A stretch of 64,000 bases of DNA from Tetrahymena thermophila SB210. Its lineage: Eukaryota > Ciliophora > Oligohymenophorea > Hymenostomatida > Tetrahymenidae. A model generated the notes under the pieces. It was not told the origin of the DNA, ran no database searches, and worked only from the letters and a program-made list of their open reading frames with translations. The translations under genes were made by a program, and so were the position numbers. The DNA lies in assembly GCF_000189635.1 (NCBI RefSeq), contig NW_002475974.1, positions 124,001 to 188,000 of the forward strand, read 5' to 3'. This document shows, one piece after another, positions 13,084 to 24,513 of this stretch. Positions within the stretch are counted from its first letter, which is position 1, and every line of letters starts with the position of its first letter.

Positions 13084-13791
13084 TATAATTAATTTCTATA
13101 TATTGATAAAATATATTTCAAATAAACTAAATTTAGTAAATAGTTGTTTAATTAGATTTAAGATTAAAATTAGAATTAAGGTAAATTATCTAAAAACTTG
13201 AGAAATATTGAGTTAGGCCTATTTTAAAAGCTTTTGTAAAAGATAAATTCTTTTTTTCATATAAAAATTATTTTAAAATTTTGTGTAAAATCTTTAACTG
13301 AGATGAAAAAGATTTAAAAGAACAATTATAATTAATACTTATTATTATATATTTCAAGTAAATTAATATTTGTAAAACTTGTAAATTTTAGAATTACTTA
13401 AAAATGAAGAAATAAAAAGTTTTGATAATTTTTTAATTGGTTCATTATTCATTTTGTATTAAATGTTTTATAATTTACAAACATTTATTAAGCTTTTTCT
13501 TTTGCTTAGAAATATCTTATTTAAAGGTTTTCAAATTATTCTAAGTTACTGGATTATCTGATTTATAATTATTTTGTAAATTTTGTTAACTTTTAAATAC
13601 AACTGATATTTTTATTAAATTAGTGCATAAAGAAATTTTAATATTAACAAACTTGTAATTTTGTAATTATCATAATCAAGTATAAAAAAAATATTAATTT
13701 TTATAAGCAAAGATTGGCTATTCGCTAAATATTTTAGTAGCTTTATTGAAGATTCATTTACAATTTTAAAGACTCTATCAATTATTAAAAA
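13084..13791. other. Intergenic region with a decayed 3'-end duplicate
   Basis: The left half holds a degraded copy of the preceding gene's last ~170 bp (listed separately). The rest, about 13400-13790, is AT-rich and leads into the next plus-strand gene. A minus-strand hydrophobic frame at 13615-13848 overlaps the next gene's start and is composed only of Ile/Leu/Lys/Asn codons; I treat it as chance. Confidence 0.55.
13207..13395 (+). pseudogene. Decayed copy of the 3' end of the helicase-like gene
   Basis: Positions ~12956-13145 (end of the helicase-like CDS and its early 3' flank) reappear ~252 bp downstream. Matching blocks in order are ttttaaaaggcatttgcaaaa with attttaaaagcttttgtaaaa, then atgtaaaatctttgactctg with gtgtaaaatctttaactgag, then aagagttaggagaacta with aagatttaaaagaacaa, then tataattaattt with tataattaatac. 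The copy has lost the frame through indels, so it is not coding. It may be a small tandem duplication or the remnant of a second paralogue. Confidence 0.6.
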
Positions 13792-16700
13792 ATGTCTAAG
13801 AATTAGAATAATATATAAAGCCCTAAAAATAATTAAATAAAGAATCAAACATTTTCATTTAATCCTATAGGGAATGAACTTATAACATAATAATCTTTAT
13901 CAAATAATAATGATCCTAATAAGTAAAAGTTAGATAATCAAAAGATGCCTCTTATAAAATAGTCTTCAAACTCCAGCAACCAAAATAAGTAAAGTTTAAT
14001 ACAGTAGTCATACTAAACTCCTAAATAAAATCAACTAAATTTGAGTTAAAATAGCTTTTACATTCCGAATAATTACAAAACTACTGCTGAAACTGTCCCT
14101 ACTTTAAATACAAAAAATAATTCTACTCAATAGGCCTTCAATCCACAAACTTCTTAATCATAATAATAACAGAACCTTTAATAGAATTAACTCTCAAGTA
14201 GCATCAATTTTTCTAGATAATAATTGAATTTATAACAGAGTCAAAAGCAAGTTTAGAATCTAAGTATTACTAATTAAGTACGACATAATAATTCACAATC
14301 AGCATCGGGAATTAAAATAGGGATAATTTAATAAAATACTCTACCTAGCAGTCCAGTTAAAATAGGTTCTATGAGTTCCTTACAAGATTCTAATTATAAG
14401 AAATTAAATTCAGTGTAAGCTTCTGCCACTAAAGGAGGAGAATTATCATAAAATATTGGTAAAAGAAACAACTCAACTAATAGTATTAACTTTAACGTTG
14501 GTTCATTATCAAATACATAAAAGTCTTTTTAAGCCTCAAACTAGGCAGGTAATAGATAACTAAGCATTAACTAAAGCACTATTGAATTGTAAAAAGATGA
14601 TATTTTGATTAAAGACTCTCAATATATTAAAGAAAAAAGAGAGCAAATCTATGAAACTTTAAGGAATTGGTCAATTTCAGATGGAGAAAGTATGGCAGCA
14701 CTATTAGAATCAAACAATTTATAACTCTTAATTTCAATGTTTAAGTGCTTCTAAGAAGAGTTAGAAAGTAAATATATTTTGCTGCCATCAACAGAGCGTT
14801 CGAGTCTACAAAGAATAGTAGACATCCAAAGATTATTCATTAAACATATAAAAGATTTAGTGTCAGTATTTTAAAAGAATGCTAAAACTATAGGAGGCAA
14901 GGATTAATATATATAAAATCTTGTCTAGAATTTAGGAGTTTTTTAAAAAACAAATGAAAAATTTATACAATAGATAAATGAATACAAATTGATTGATGTA
15001 GAAGCTAATTAATTTATCTAAAAGGAAAAGTAATTTGAATAATCTGCTATAAGTTTAAATTTTTAGAATACCAAACTTTAGAGCTAAGTAACTTTATTTT
15101 ATTTATTTTAATTAGAGTATTGCTATTAACAATTTATGCTGATAAAATTAGGTAGATAGTTTAGTAAAGAAAATATAAGAAATGGAAAGTACTATTGACA
15201 TTGAAGCATTAAAGAAAGAAATCGATAGTTTGAAAAGACTAATAGAAGACTAAACTTAACATTTTAAAGAATAAACAACATTGAAAGACAAATAAATTTC
15301 AGTAGCATAGATAACTGCTGGAAGTTTGAAAATTACAAATCAGAAACTTGAAAAGGAAATAGCCATACTAAGAGATGCATTCTAAAAGCATACTATTCAA
15401 ATTAATACACTTTGTGCTGAAAATGAATAGCTTACTGAAGAAAATAATTAATTCAGAGAAAGGCTCTATATGCTCTAAGAAGATATCTACGGAAAAAATC
15501 TTAGAGCTTAGGAAACTAAAGAGTTATTGAAAAAATTTTAAAATGCTTACAAAAAACTGTAAGAAAAAGTTGATAGAATAACCTTAGAAAAAAGTCTTAA
15601 CATAGATCCTCCTGATAATGTAAATAATATTTATTCTCAATAATTTTTTTAACTTATTTTTAACTGAAAATAAAGCCTGATTTTGAGGAAGAGGTTAGGT
15701 TTTTTGAGACTGTAAGAGCAGTGTATAAAAACAATCCTTTGTTTACTAAAAGAATAAAAAATGAATATGCAGGACTTAATATAATTGAAGTAGATAAAAA
15801 AGTAAAATAAAATGATGAAAAACCAAGGGTATTTCAAAATTAGGTATCAATCAATATTAACAGTAATGAACCTAATTTTAATATCAACCATTATAGATTC
15901 TATAAATTTTCTTTTTTTACCTTCTGCTAGCATAGATATGAATCTATTATTAAAAACAATACTCAAATCTACAAGGTAAACAAACATTCATTTTTAATTT
16001 GGTTAGAGTTGGAAACAAAAATTTTTATAATGAAAAGAAATAAAATTCCAAGAAAAATAAAGTTATGTTTTTTTTATAAATAATTTTGACATGATAAAAC
16101 AATTTTTCTTGATTGATTAATATTCAATTAACTAATACTTATAAAAAGGTTTATGAGGTTGAACCTAGCTATTTAGATATTTAATATTTTTCTGCAACAA
16201 AAATGATAAACAATAAATTAAAATTTTACATTTTAGATTCAATTATTTAAAATATTATTTATTTAATATTTATTGAATGGTTTTATTTTTTATTTTATTA
16301 TTAGTTTAGAAAAGTCACAAATCTCTTTATGGGTTAGCTTAGAGGCATCTTAGATTCAAAGTGGAATGAAGCTGTTAGTATTGAAAACTACCAATCGTTT
16401 TCAGATTTTTGTGATTTTACTTATAGTTGGTTGACTACGTTCTGTGTGGATAAGCTTTCAAGAAAAATTGTTTTAAATCAAGAATACAATGAAATGGATC
16501 AAACCTTAAAAGAAGTTTATATAGCTAATTTTTATGTTGATTTATATAATCCTATTCTCAACAAGCTATGGGAAGTAAAATAAAATTTTAGAACATAAAG
16601 ATATTTATTCTGATTATTCATTTTAATAAGGTTATAACATTCAGAGAATTTTTAAGCTCAAATACTTCAAATGATGAGATTTATTTTTATCTTCACTGCA

Positions 16701-17842
16701 GGAATTTAATCTTTAAAGGTCCATAGTTAGATTATATGGAATCTACCTTTTAGCCAATACATTTTATTAAATTTTCTCATGCTAAAACAATTGTGGAGAT
16801 GGTTATGTGCAGATATGATCAAGCTAACATTGAATTTATGATAGGCACTCTGTTTAGAAAATCAACTAAGAAAAAAGGCTAATATTTAATAGATTCCTCT
16901 CTTGTTTTAAGACTTCTACTTGAATATTACAGGGCAGAAAGAGTTCAAAGATTTAGACTTATCAAAGAGTTATTCTTTTCATAATAAGGATATGAAATAA
17001 ATGGATAGTTTGCTATTAACTTTGATTCTTTTTGTAAAATCTTTAATGATAATTATAAAGGTATTTATCAATTATTTAATGATAAAAAATATCAATCTCA
17101 TCTATTTTTTATATTTATTAATAAAGGTACAACAAATTTAGAAAAGGCTTAACTTTATAGAGATTGTATGACTATAGGTAACGGTATTGTTACTTCTGAT
17201 ATATTTTACGTTGTAGCAACAGAAAGAAATTTTTTTATGAAAAACCTTAGATTAAAAATGCTTTCTGAGCTACCAGAGTTCGATAAAAATACTCTAAAAT
17301 TTGAACCTGATTTTGATTTTAGATCCAAAATGATTACTAAATTTTTTGAAGATTGTAAAATAAAACTTAAGGGATGCTTAAAATACTTAAAAGATTATTC
17401 AATGAATTAAGGATTAGAATAAAATTACATGAAAGTAAATGAATTAATTGGATATGTAGCTGATTTAAAAAACTTTAATTTAGATTCTACAACAATTCAA
17501 GGAAAAAATCTCCCTCTTTACTTTAGTTAGCTGATCTCTAAGTCTATTTAAGTAGCAGAAATATAAATGTATCAAACTTTCTAAACAGGAGTCAATGTAG
17601 GAGAAAGTGAAATGATGGAATTACTTTTAAATAGATTTGATAATACTATGAATTTTGTAACAGATTATTTAGAAACAAAAAGAAGCAGATTAGAAATAAA
17701 AAAACTAACAAAACTTAAAAAATTTTAAGTTTGGATTAAAAAAAAAATTAGTAAATGGTATGGTGTTCTAAATGTCTTGCTATTAGCTAAACTTTAAGAA
17801 GCACTAAAGCAAGAAAGGTAGTAGTAACTAAATAATTATTGA
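13792..17842 (+). CDS. Unrecognised protein: Gln/Asn-rich N-terminus, long coiled coil, helical C-terminal half
   Basis: The gene begins MSKNQNNIQSPKNNQ at 13792 and ends QERQQQLNNY-TGA at 17840-17842. Exons visible include 13792-15087, 15152-15619 and 15676-15975; then joins are less clear until ~16312; a further intron precedes GTT ATA ACA TTC at ~16625. The first ~260 residues are Ser/Asn/Gln-rich. A coiled coil follows (KKIQEMESTIDIEALKKEID onward). The C-terminal half is helical and conserved-looking (LFRKSTKKKGQYLIDSSL, RAERVQRFRLIKELFFS, FAINFDSFCKIFND). It resembles large ciliary/basal-body coiled-coil proteins in composition, but I recognise no domain. The stretch 15976-16311 could be one intron or could contain a small exon reading EVEPSYLDIQYFSATK. 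An intron at ~17061-17126 is 66 nt and frame-neutral. Confidence 0.65.
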
Positions 17843-18545
17843 TTTAATTCAAAATTTACAAATAATTCATTATATGAATTTATTTGTAATAAAATGTTTC
17901 TTATATAAAAATTCTTAATTTAAATTAAATGATTAAATTAAAATAATTTATCAGCTATAATTAAAAAATATATTCTCAATCGATTTAATTTTTTAATCAA
18001 TTTTATTTTATTCTTTATTTTTATTTATAAATGTTAAATAGCATGATAGAAAATAATAGTTGGGAGTGAGCTAAATTTTTTTAAAGCAATTGGTTTCAAT
18101 CCTTATAAAAAATCAAAAACCAAAATTTTTAAAAAATTAGCCATCTCATGTCTCATGATGAAAATTTGTGATAAATATTTACATGCATTTTAAATATAAA
18201 TTAATTAATAATATAATTATAGATTAAAAAAGAAATGGAATTAGTAATCTACCATAATTTAAGTTATTAACACTTTTTATTTCAATTTAAATCCAAAAAT
18301 AAAATAACTTTTTAAAATCAATAAAAATATTTCTTGAAATATTTAAGAAAATAAATAAATTAACTGTATGATTTAAAAAGATATAATAATATTTTTATTT
18401 CTTGCATTTTCTTTAACAATATATAAAACTAATGAGAAAATTAAGGTTTTATTAGTAATTTAAATTAAATGCATTTAATTGTAATTAATTTATTTTTTAT
18501 TATAAAGTTATTAATAAATACCAAAATAAATATCAGTCAGTTAAT
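17843..18545. other. Convergent intergenic region
   Basis: This separates the 3' ends of a plus-strand and a minus-strand gene. It contains only A/T-rich sequence, and no gene, RNA or notable repeat was recognised. Confidence 0.6.
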
Positions 18546-19668
18546 CAATTTATTCCAATATTAGTTTATGTTTAAGATTGCTTTAATCTTGTGAAAGTTT
18601 GAAGTTTACTAATTTTTAGATTTTAAATTTATTTAATTCTATGTTTAGTTTTTATTTATTTGATTACGATTGTGTAGTTACTATTTGGAAAATAAATTAA
18701 ATACTCTCTTGCTGTATCAAATTCTGTATAATACATCTGTTCTGTAACTTTTAGATTATTATTAAAAGCAAATTAATAAATCAGAGGATCGATTAATTGA
18801 TTTTAGTTCAAGTTATTTATACTTAAACGGTTGTTTTATAAGCTATCTAACATACTAAAAGATTATAGGTTTGTATCAGCTTGAATTATTGCAGTATTAG
18901 GATTTAAAATGAAAATAGAATTCCTCTACTTACTCAAAGGTTATTGCTGTTGCTGTTATTTTTATAATTACTAATAATGCATTTAAATTTATTAATTAGA
19001 TATATTAGATAATTCCTATTTAATATTTATTGGAGAGGATTCAAAAGCACCTCTATACTTATTATAATAATTAGATGTCTAATTAAAATTATTTTGATTA
19101 TTATTGTAGCTAACTTAATTCATCTTATAAATATCTTACTATTAACTTAAACTATTTTTTTTATTAGAAGGTGAATTACCGTTTCTATTATTGTTGCTAC
19201 TTTGGTTATTTTAAGAAATTTCATAATTCAATTAGAAATTAGCAGCTTGATTTCCTAATATAGTCTTAGATTTTATAAAAAGTTATTAGTTGCTTTTATA
19301 ATCTCTTAAAGGTTTTTATGTTAATTGCTTTTTAAAAGAAAGTTGCTTCTATTAATTTCTTTCATTTTTTTCTATCATAATGTGTTCATTTTTTTGTAAA
19401 TCTTTGCTACTCTTTCTATCAGATATTTTCTTATTTTAAAATAAGTTTAATTCATTTTAGTTACTTATTTTTGGGGTTTTTTAATTTTCATCATAAATTT
19501 GTATGTTTTTAAGACTGGCATTTTTCTGTGCTTTAATACTAGATTTATCTATTATTTTTAAATTAATTTTTTATTTAAAAAATAAAATAATAGTAATAAT
19601 TATAAATTAATATTTATTTATTTTTAATATTTTAAGTTATTCCAACTTCCTTAAAATATTTGCTTCAT
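18546..19668 (-). CDS. Gln/Asn-rich low-complexity protein
   Basis: A continuous minus-strand frame reads from KSSIKAQKNASLKNIQIYDE (near 19550) to TNIGIN-TGA at 18546-18548, with dozens of TAA/TAG codons as Gln. It is rich in Asn, Gln, Ser and Lys, with a poly-Gln patch (QKQQQQQQPLSKQRNS). A more ordered C-terminal part contains FILNPNTAIIQADTNLQS and MYYTEFDTAREYLIYFPN. The best 5' end is ATG at 19668 (MKQIFQG) joined through an intron that ends at the TAG near 19565; that donor (GTTGG) is unusual, so the start is uncertain. An alternative is that this is the last exon group of the K+ channel gene upstream, but that gene has its own in-frame TGA at 19977. I recognise no domain. Confidence 0.55.
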
Positions 19669-19976
19669 AGTATTTCAAATAAAGAATACTTTAAACTCTA
19701 AGTTATAGCTAATTAATTAATGCCTTACAAAAATTTAAAAATATGGAATCAAAAATTCTTCAGCAGTTTTGAATATTTTTTTTTATGAAATTCCACCGCA
19801 GATAATATACAATATATTGAGTAAATTAAATTGATGAGCTATTCATTGTATTCAATTGTATTTTTTAAATGTATAATTTTTTTAAATTAATTTTTAAGTT
19901 AAATGGAGTCTTCATATTTAATTTTAATTTTTATTTGATTTGGAGAGTATAATTTAGTTTATTTTGATTAATAATT

Positions 19977-22900
19977 TCATTTAATTTTAAAAAAATAATT
20001 TAGATCTTTTTTAAGGATTTATTTATAAAATCTGTATTTAAAATTAAATTTACTCATATATCTATGATGATCTTATCTCTAAGTTAATTTTGAGTCTTCT
20101 AAAATTATTGATCCTTTATAATCACTTAGAGAACTTAAGCTCTCCTCAGATTCTTCTTCTAACTCTTCTAGATCTTCTTCTTCTTCATCATCATCATCAG
20201 GATATAGATATGGTTATTTTGGATCTATTATAAATTTTTTTGTATTTTGATCGTAAGCAAAACATTCAATATTGAGGAAAAATTCTTTATCTTTTTTATC
20301 AATCAATTCAATTAAATGTTGATCTTCTTCTTTTAAAGTTGACTGGATAGCATTAATTCTAAAACTTTTTAAGTCATGCTTTATTATATCAATATCTTAT
20401 ATATTTTTCCATTTAAACCTTCCTCTTTATTTTATTTCTCTAGATTAACAAGGAGAGAATAAATATTTTTATATGGCAATCTCTTTTGATTTTTTTAAAT
20501 GAATAAATGGGCAATTCATAATTCCATGTCCATATTTTTTGCAGGAAAAGCAATGAAGCTTTTAGTCATTTTCATTTTCATATAAAGACATCGTATCTTT
20601 CAGCATACAAAATTTTTCCTATTTAAATAGAAATAAATATAATTAATTTCTTTATTTTAGTAAATAAAAATATCAACATAGTCAGCAGGATACTATTTTA
20701 TTGTTAGCAAAAAATCACTTATTGTTATATAGGCAAATGTACAATGGCTCATTGTTTTTAAAGAAACTTCTCTTGGTTAACCTGTGATGAATCCTTTAGA
20801 TCCAATATCGCCTTTCTAATTAAAATAAAATGTTATTTAAGATTAATATTCATTTAATATTACATCTATTTTGACTAAAGTAATATCTTTCAAAATTGGA
20901 TGGTGAAATGTTAGTTAACAAATTCCCTTAGTAATAATGAGAAGTCTTTAATCTAGATCATTTTTTGTAAATACATAATCACCTTATCTGTAAAAAGCTT
21001 CTTTAGCTTTAAATGTAAGTTCAGTTATAAATTAAGGAGAAAAGTTAGAAGATAAAAAATATGAAGAAGAAAGTGCTTTCCCGAAATAATTTTTTTAAAT
21101 CTATAACCTTAAATCTTGGGAAAGTTTACCTAAAATTTCTTCTGTTTATTAATATTCTTAAGCAGCTTCTAGATGATAATAGCTAATGTATTAATATACT
21201 TTTGCTTAGAGTTAGGAATCTATATCACGTGCTCTCATATAGTAGCCAATATCTCTTTTTAATATTCTGCAATTTAAATTAATTTTAATTAAAAAAAAAC
21301 GCATTAAAAAAAATTTTTTTAATTTTTTCTTTAATAAAATTTATTTTTGTTTTCTTAAATAATTTATTTGGAAATATACCTGTAGCTAATAGATTTAGAT
21401 GCTATGTCTTAGAATATTGCTCCGATAGTATTGATAGAGTAACCAAAAACGGCAGCTGATATCAAAGTCATTAATATTACATACACTCTCTCAATATTTG
21501 TTTAAGGTACTACATCTCCATATCCAACAGTGATCATAGTGATAAAGCTGAAATACAAACAATAAATATATTAGACTTGCCATGTATCATCTTATATACC
21601 ATATTTAACTAACCAAGTAATGCTACTGGAATCATTTATTCGCTCAAGGTAAGCAATTATTGTAAACCCACAACCACAGTAATGAGCTACAAAAAAAATA
21701 AGAGAAAACAATTTAAGAAGTGTCCACACTGAAGGAAATTATTATATAAACTGAGCTCTATCCTCAAACTACCTCAGTTAAATAAAAAAATTGTAAATGC
21801 GAATAAGAAACAACACTTTTGCATAAGGGAAATATTGAGATAATGCGAATCCACATACTGTTATTGAATCCAACCAAAATTAAAGTTTCAAATAATTTTC
21901 TATTATTTCTTATTTGTCTTCTACAATTTATCCTTCTCTATAGAATCCTGTGTTAAAATTTAATCCTATTTCACATACTAATACGCATATAGGTAAATAA
22001 TAAAAAGCGAGAGATGATCCAACAGATCCCATTTCTTAGTATTAATTTAAAAACTATAATGGAACATCAAAAATTGTTATCAAATATGTTATCTATTTAT
22101 TTTTTGTTAAAGTAAAATGAAAAATTTAATAAACCATTTCATTTAAAATAAATTTTTAATTAATCAATAAACATTTTTAACTAAAATTATTAATGCACGT
22201 TAAATTGCAAACAAAACTTTCAGTAGAAGTTTTAAATTTTAAAGAAAATGATTAAATAAATTCTTATTTGTGGATAAAATATTAAAATAAGCAATATTAA
22301 TTACTACTAAAATAGCCTTCCAAACTATGAAAAAGGATGAATCTGGTGAGAAACTACTCTTTGTAGTTAAATAAGATAACAGCTTTTTTATTTTCTTCTT
22401 GATATTAAACTAAGAAAATCCATTTGTTAAATTTTTTACAATATGACTTTAATCATTTAGTAATTGTAACTAAAAAGTTGTTAATGAATCAACATCTGAT
22501 TTTGTTATACTACTTTTCATTTTATTGTTAAATCTCTTGATGATATTTATTTATTTAAGCTATCCCATAAAAGTAAATTAAGGACTATTTGTTTTATCAG
22601 TCGTAGCTTGTCTATTAAACTGTCTTTTTAGCTTTAGCTTTTTCAATAAAGAGCTATTTATTTCGGGATACTTTTATTCAGATTATTAAATCTAACTTGA
22701 TGTTATTTTTTACTCCATCCTCTAAACAGCAGCTAGTTGATGATTTCTATTTTTCCTTAGGGCACTTTCATTCTATTTTATATTTTTCGGTGAATAAAAA
22801 TTTAGTTAAGGCGACTGAATATTCTATTTTATATTATGGCTTGACTAATTTTAAATACCACCAAATTCATCTTTATCAGTTTTTATAGCTTATGGAAACT

Positions 22901-23294
22901 CACAATTCTCTTTGAAAAAGAGATCAGAAGTAGCTAAATCGCTTTCAAGTACATTATCATTTTTTGGAGATGAGTAATTTATAAGTTCTGAATTATACTT
23001 TAGATTTTATTTGTTTAAAAAGCTTATTTTTTTATCTTTTATTTCTTCATGTTTTTAGTTTACTTGTCTTTATGAGTCGCCATCATCATCATAATAGTAC
23101 TGAATTTATTACTCCTAATTTTCTTGTGCTTTTAATATATTTTTAGGTAAATTTAATGGTAAAATAGATTCTCCTTTCTCATCGTTCTAATTGATTAGCC
23201 TTAATTTAGGCGATTTTATAATTTATAATTAAAACCCTTTATTTTTAATATTTTTTTGTGTGCCTTGCTTTGATACTTCTACTGAATCCTCCAT
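19977..23294 (-). CDS. Voltage-type K+ channel with cyclic-nucleotide-binding domain
   Basis: The protein moves K+ across a membrane, with a C-terminal domain related to cAMP/cGMP-binding modules. It starts MEDSVEVSKQGTQKN at 23294. A ~300-residue cytoplasmic N-terminus precedes the first membrane segment (SFFIVWKAILVVINIAYFNIL, near 22290-22350), introduced by a Pro-Asp-Ser motif typical of EAG/HCN-like channels. The selectivity filter is plain: FITMITVGYGDVVP at about 21500-21540, followed by S6 (MTLISAAVFGYSINTIGAIF). The cyclic-nucleotide-binding domain lies at about 20700-20960 (RLLIITKGICQLTFHH, GSKGFITGQPREVS). The C-terminus is acidic (PDDDDEEEEDLEELEEESEE, near 20150-20200) and ends at TGA 19977-19979. 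Several short introns are present. Family membership is firm; ligand and gating are not determinable from the sequence alone. Confidence 0.85.
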
Positions 23295-24513
23295 CTGGTA
23301 AAAATTATTAAAAATTTACTTTTTAATTAAATATATTCAATCAATAATTAATTCCTTTGAAAATAAGCTTTATAAAATGTTAGTTATTATATTTATATTA
23401 AAATTTATCAATTCTAAAGAATAGTTAAATCATACTACAATCAATCAATTTAAATTAGTTATGATGTATTTCTGTTGAATATTAAAAAATAAAATTATTC
23501 TCTTCAAATTATAGTTTTATTTGAAATAAATTTAAGGTCAAAATTAAGAAATATATATTTATTTAATACAAGATAATGTCATTAACATACTGATTTATTA
23601 TAAATAATTCAGAATAATTTTTTAATTTTTTCCAAGTAAAGTTTAAGAATAATCAATGTTTTAATTATTTTTGTTATTTAAATATTTTAGTTTATAATAG
23701 AACTTAAAAAATAAATTTTAAAATAAAATTAGAAATAATTTTTAATATTTTTGTTTTTTATATAATTTTATCAAATAGTAAGTTATTAATTATTAAGGTA
23801 GCTTTTTTTATCAAAATAAATAAATAAATACATATGATTAAATTGTCTTGAGCTTTTTTTAATTATTGTTTCAAGTTAATTTTTTATTAATAAATAAATT
23901 GCAATACAAAAATATTTGTTGATTTTAATCTTATATTGTAATAATTTATTAATGAAAGTTATTTTATTGAGTTTGCTAAACATGGTAGAAAAATAATAAT
24001 AAATTTACAAAAAATTAATCAAGACTAATTTTTTTACAAATATTTTTATTTCTTATTGAAAATTAAATTTGGTAAAAGCTAGTCATTACCAACCGTGAAA
24101 TATAAATTTACTAATTATACACAAAAAATATTCTTTGAATTTTATGCGATGTGATTCTTTTTAAAAAAAATTAACATAAATTTTTTAATTTTAACATAAA
24201 TTTATATGCTTGTGCGTAAATTCTAATTACTTTGTGGTATTTGTTAGTTTGCATATAAAAGAAAATATATAGATTGATAAATAGATAGATATTTAAAACT
24301 TTGAGATATTTTAATGTTACTAAAACCATATGTATTTTAGATAGAAAAAAGAAATTCAGCAGATTATTTATTTATTTATTTGCTTATTTATTAAAAAGTT
24401 TGTATAGATAAAGAAATTTATAATCAATCTCGATTAATATTTACTTAATTTTTAATTTGATGAAATTAAAGAAAAATATATAGTTTTAAATTAATATAGA
24501 TTTTTGATTTCGT
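23295..24513. other. Divergent intergenic region
   Basis: This lies between the start of the minus-strand channel gene and the start of a plus-strand gene, so it should contain both promoters. It is AT-rich with simple A/T repeats and a short gatagata run near 24280. No gene was recognised. Confidence 0.6.

Noticed and set aside
15088..15115. A 28-nt intron candidate in the coiled-coil gene
   Set aside because: Splicing it leaves an immediate in-frame TGA; the 64-nt intron to 15151 keeps the frame and is preferred.
22697..22888. Plus-strand ORF, 63 codons
   Set aside because: Antisense to the N-terminal exons of the K+ channel gene, which have much better composition and continuity.
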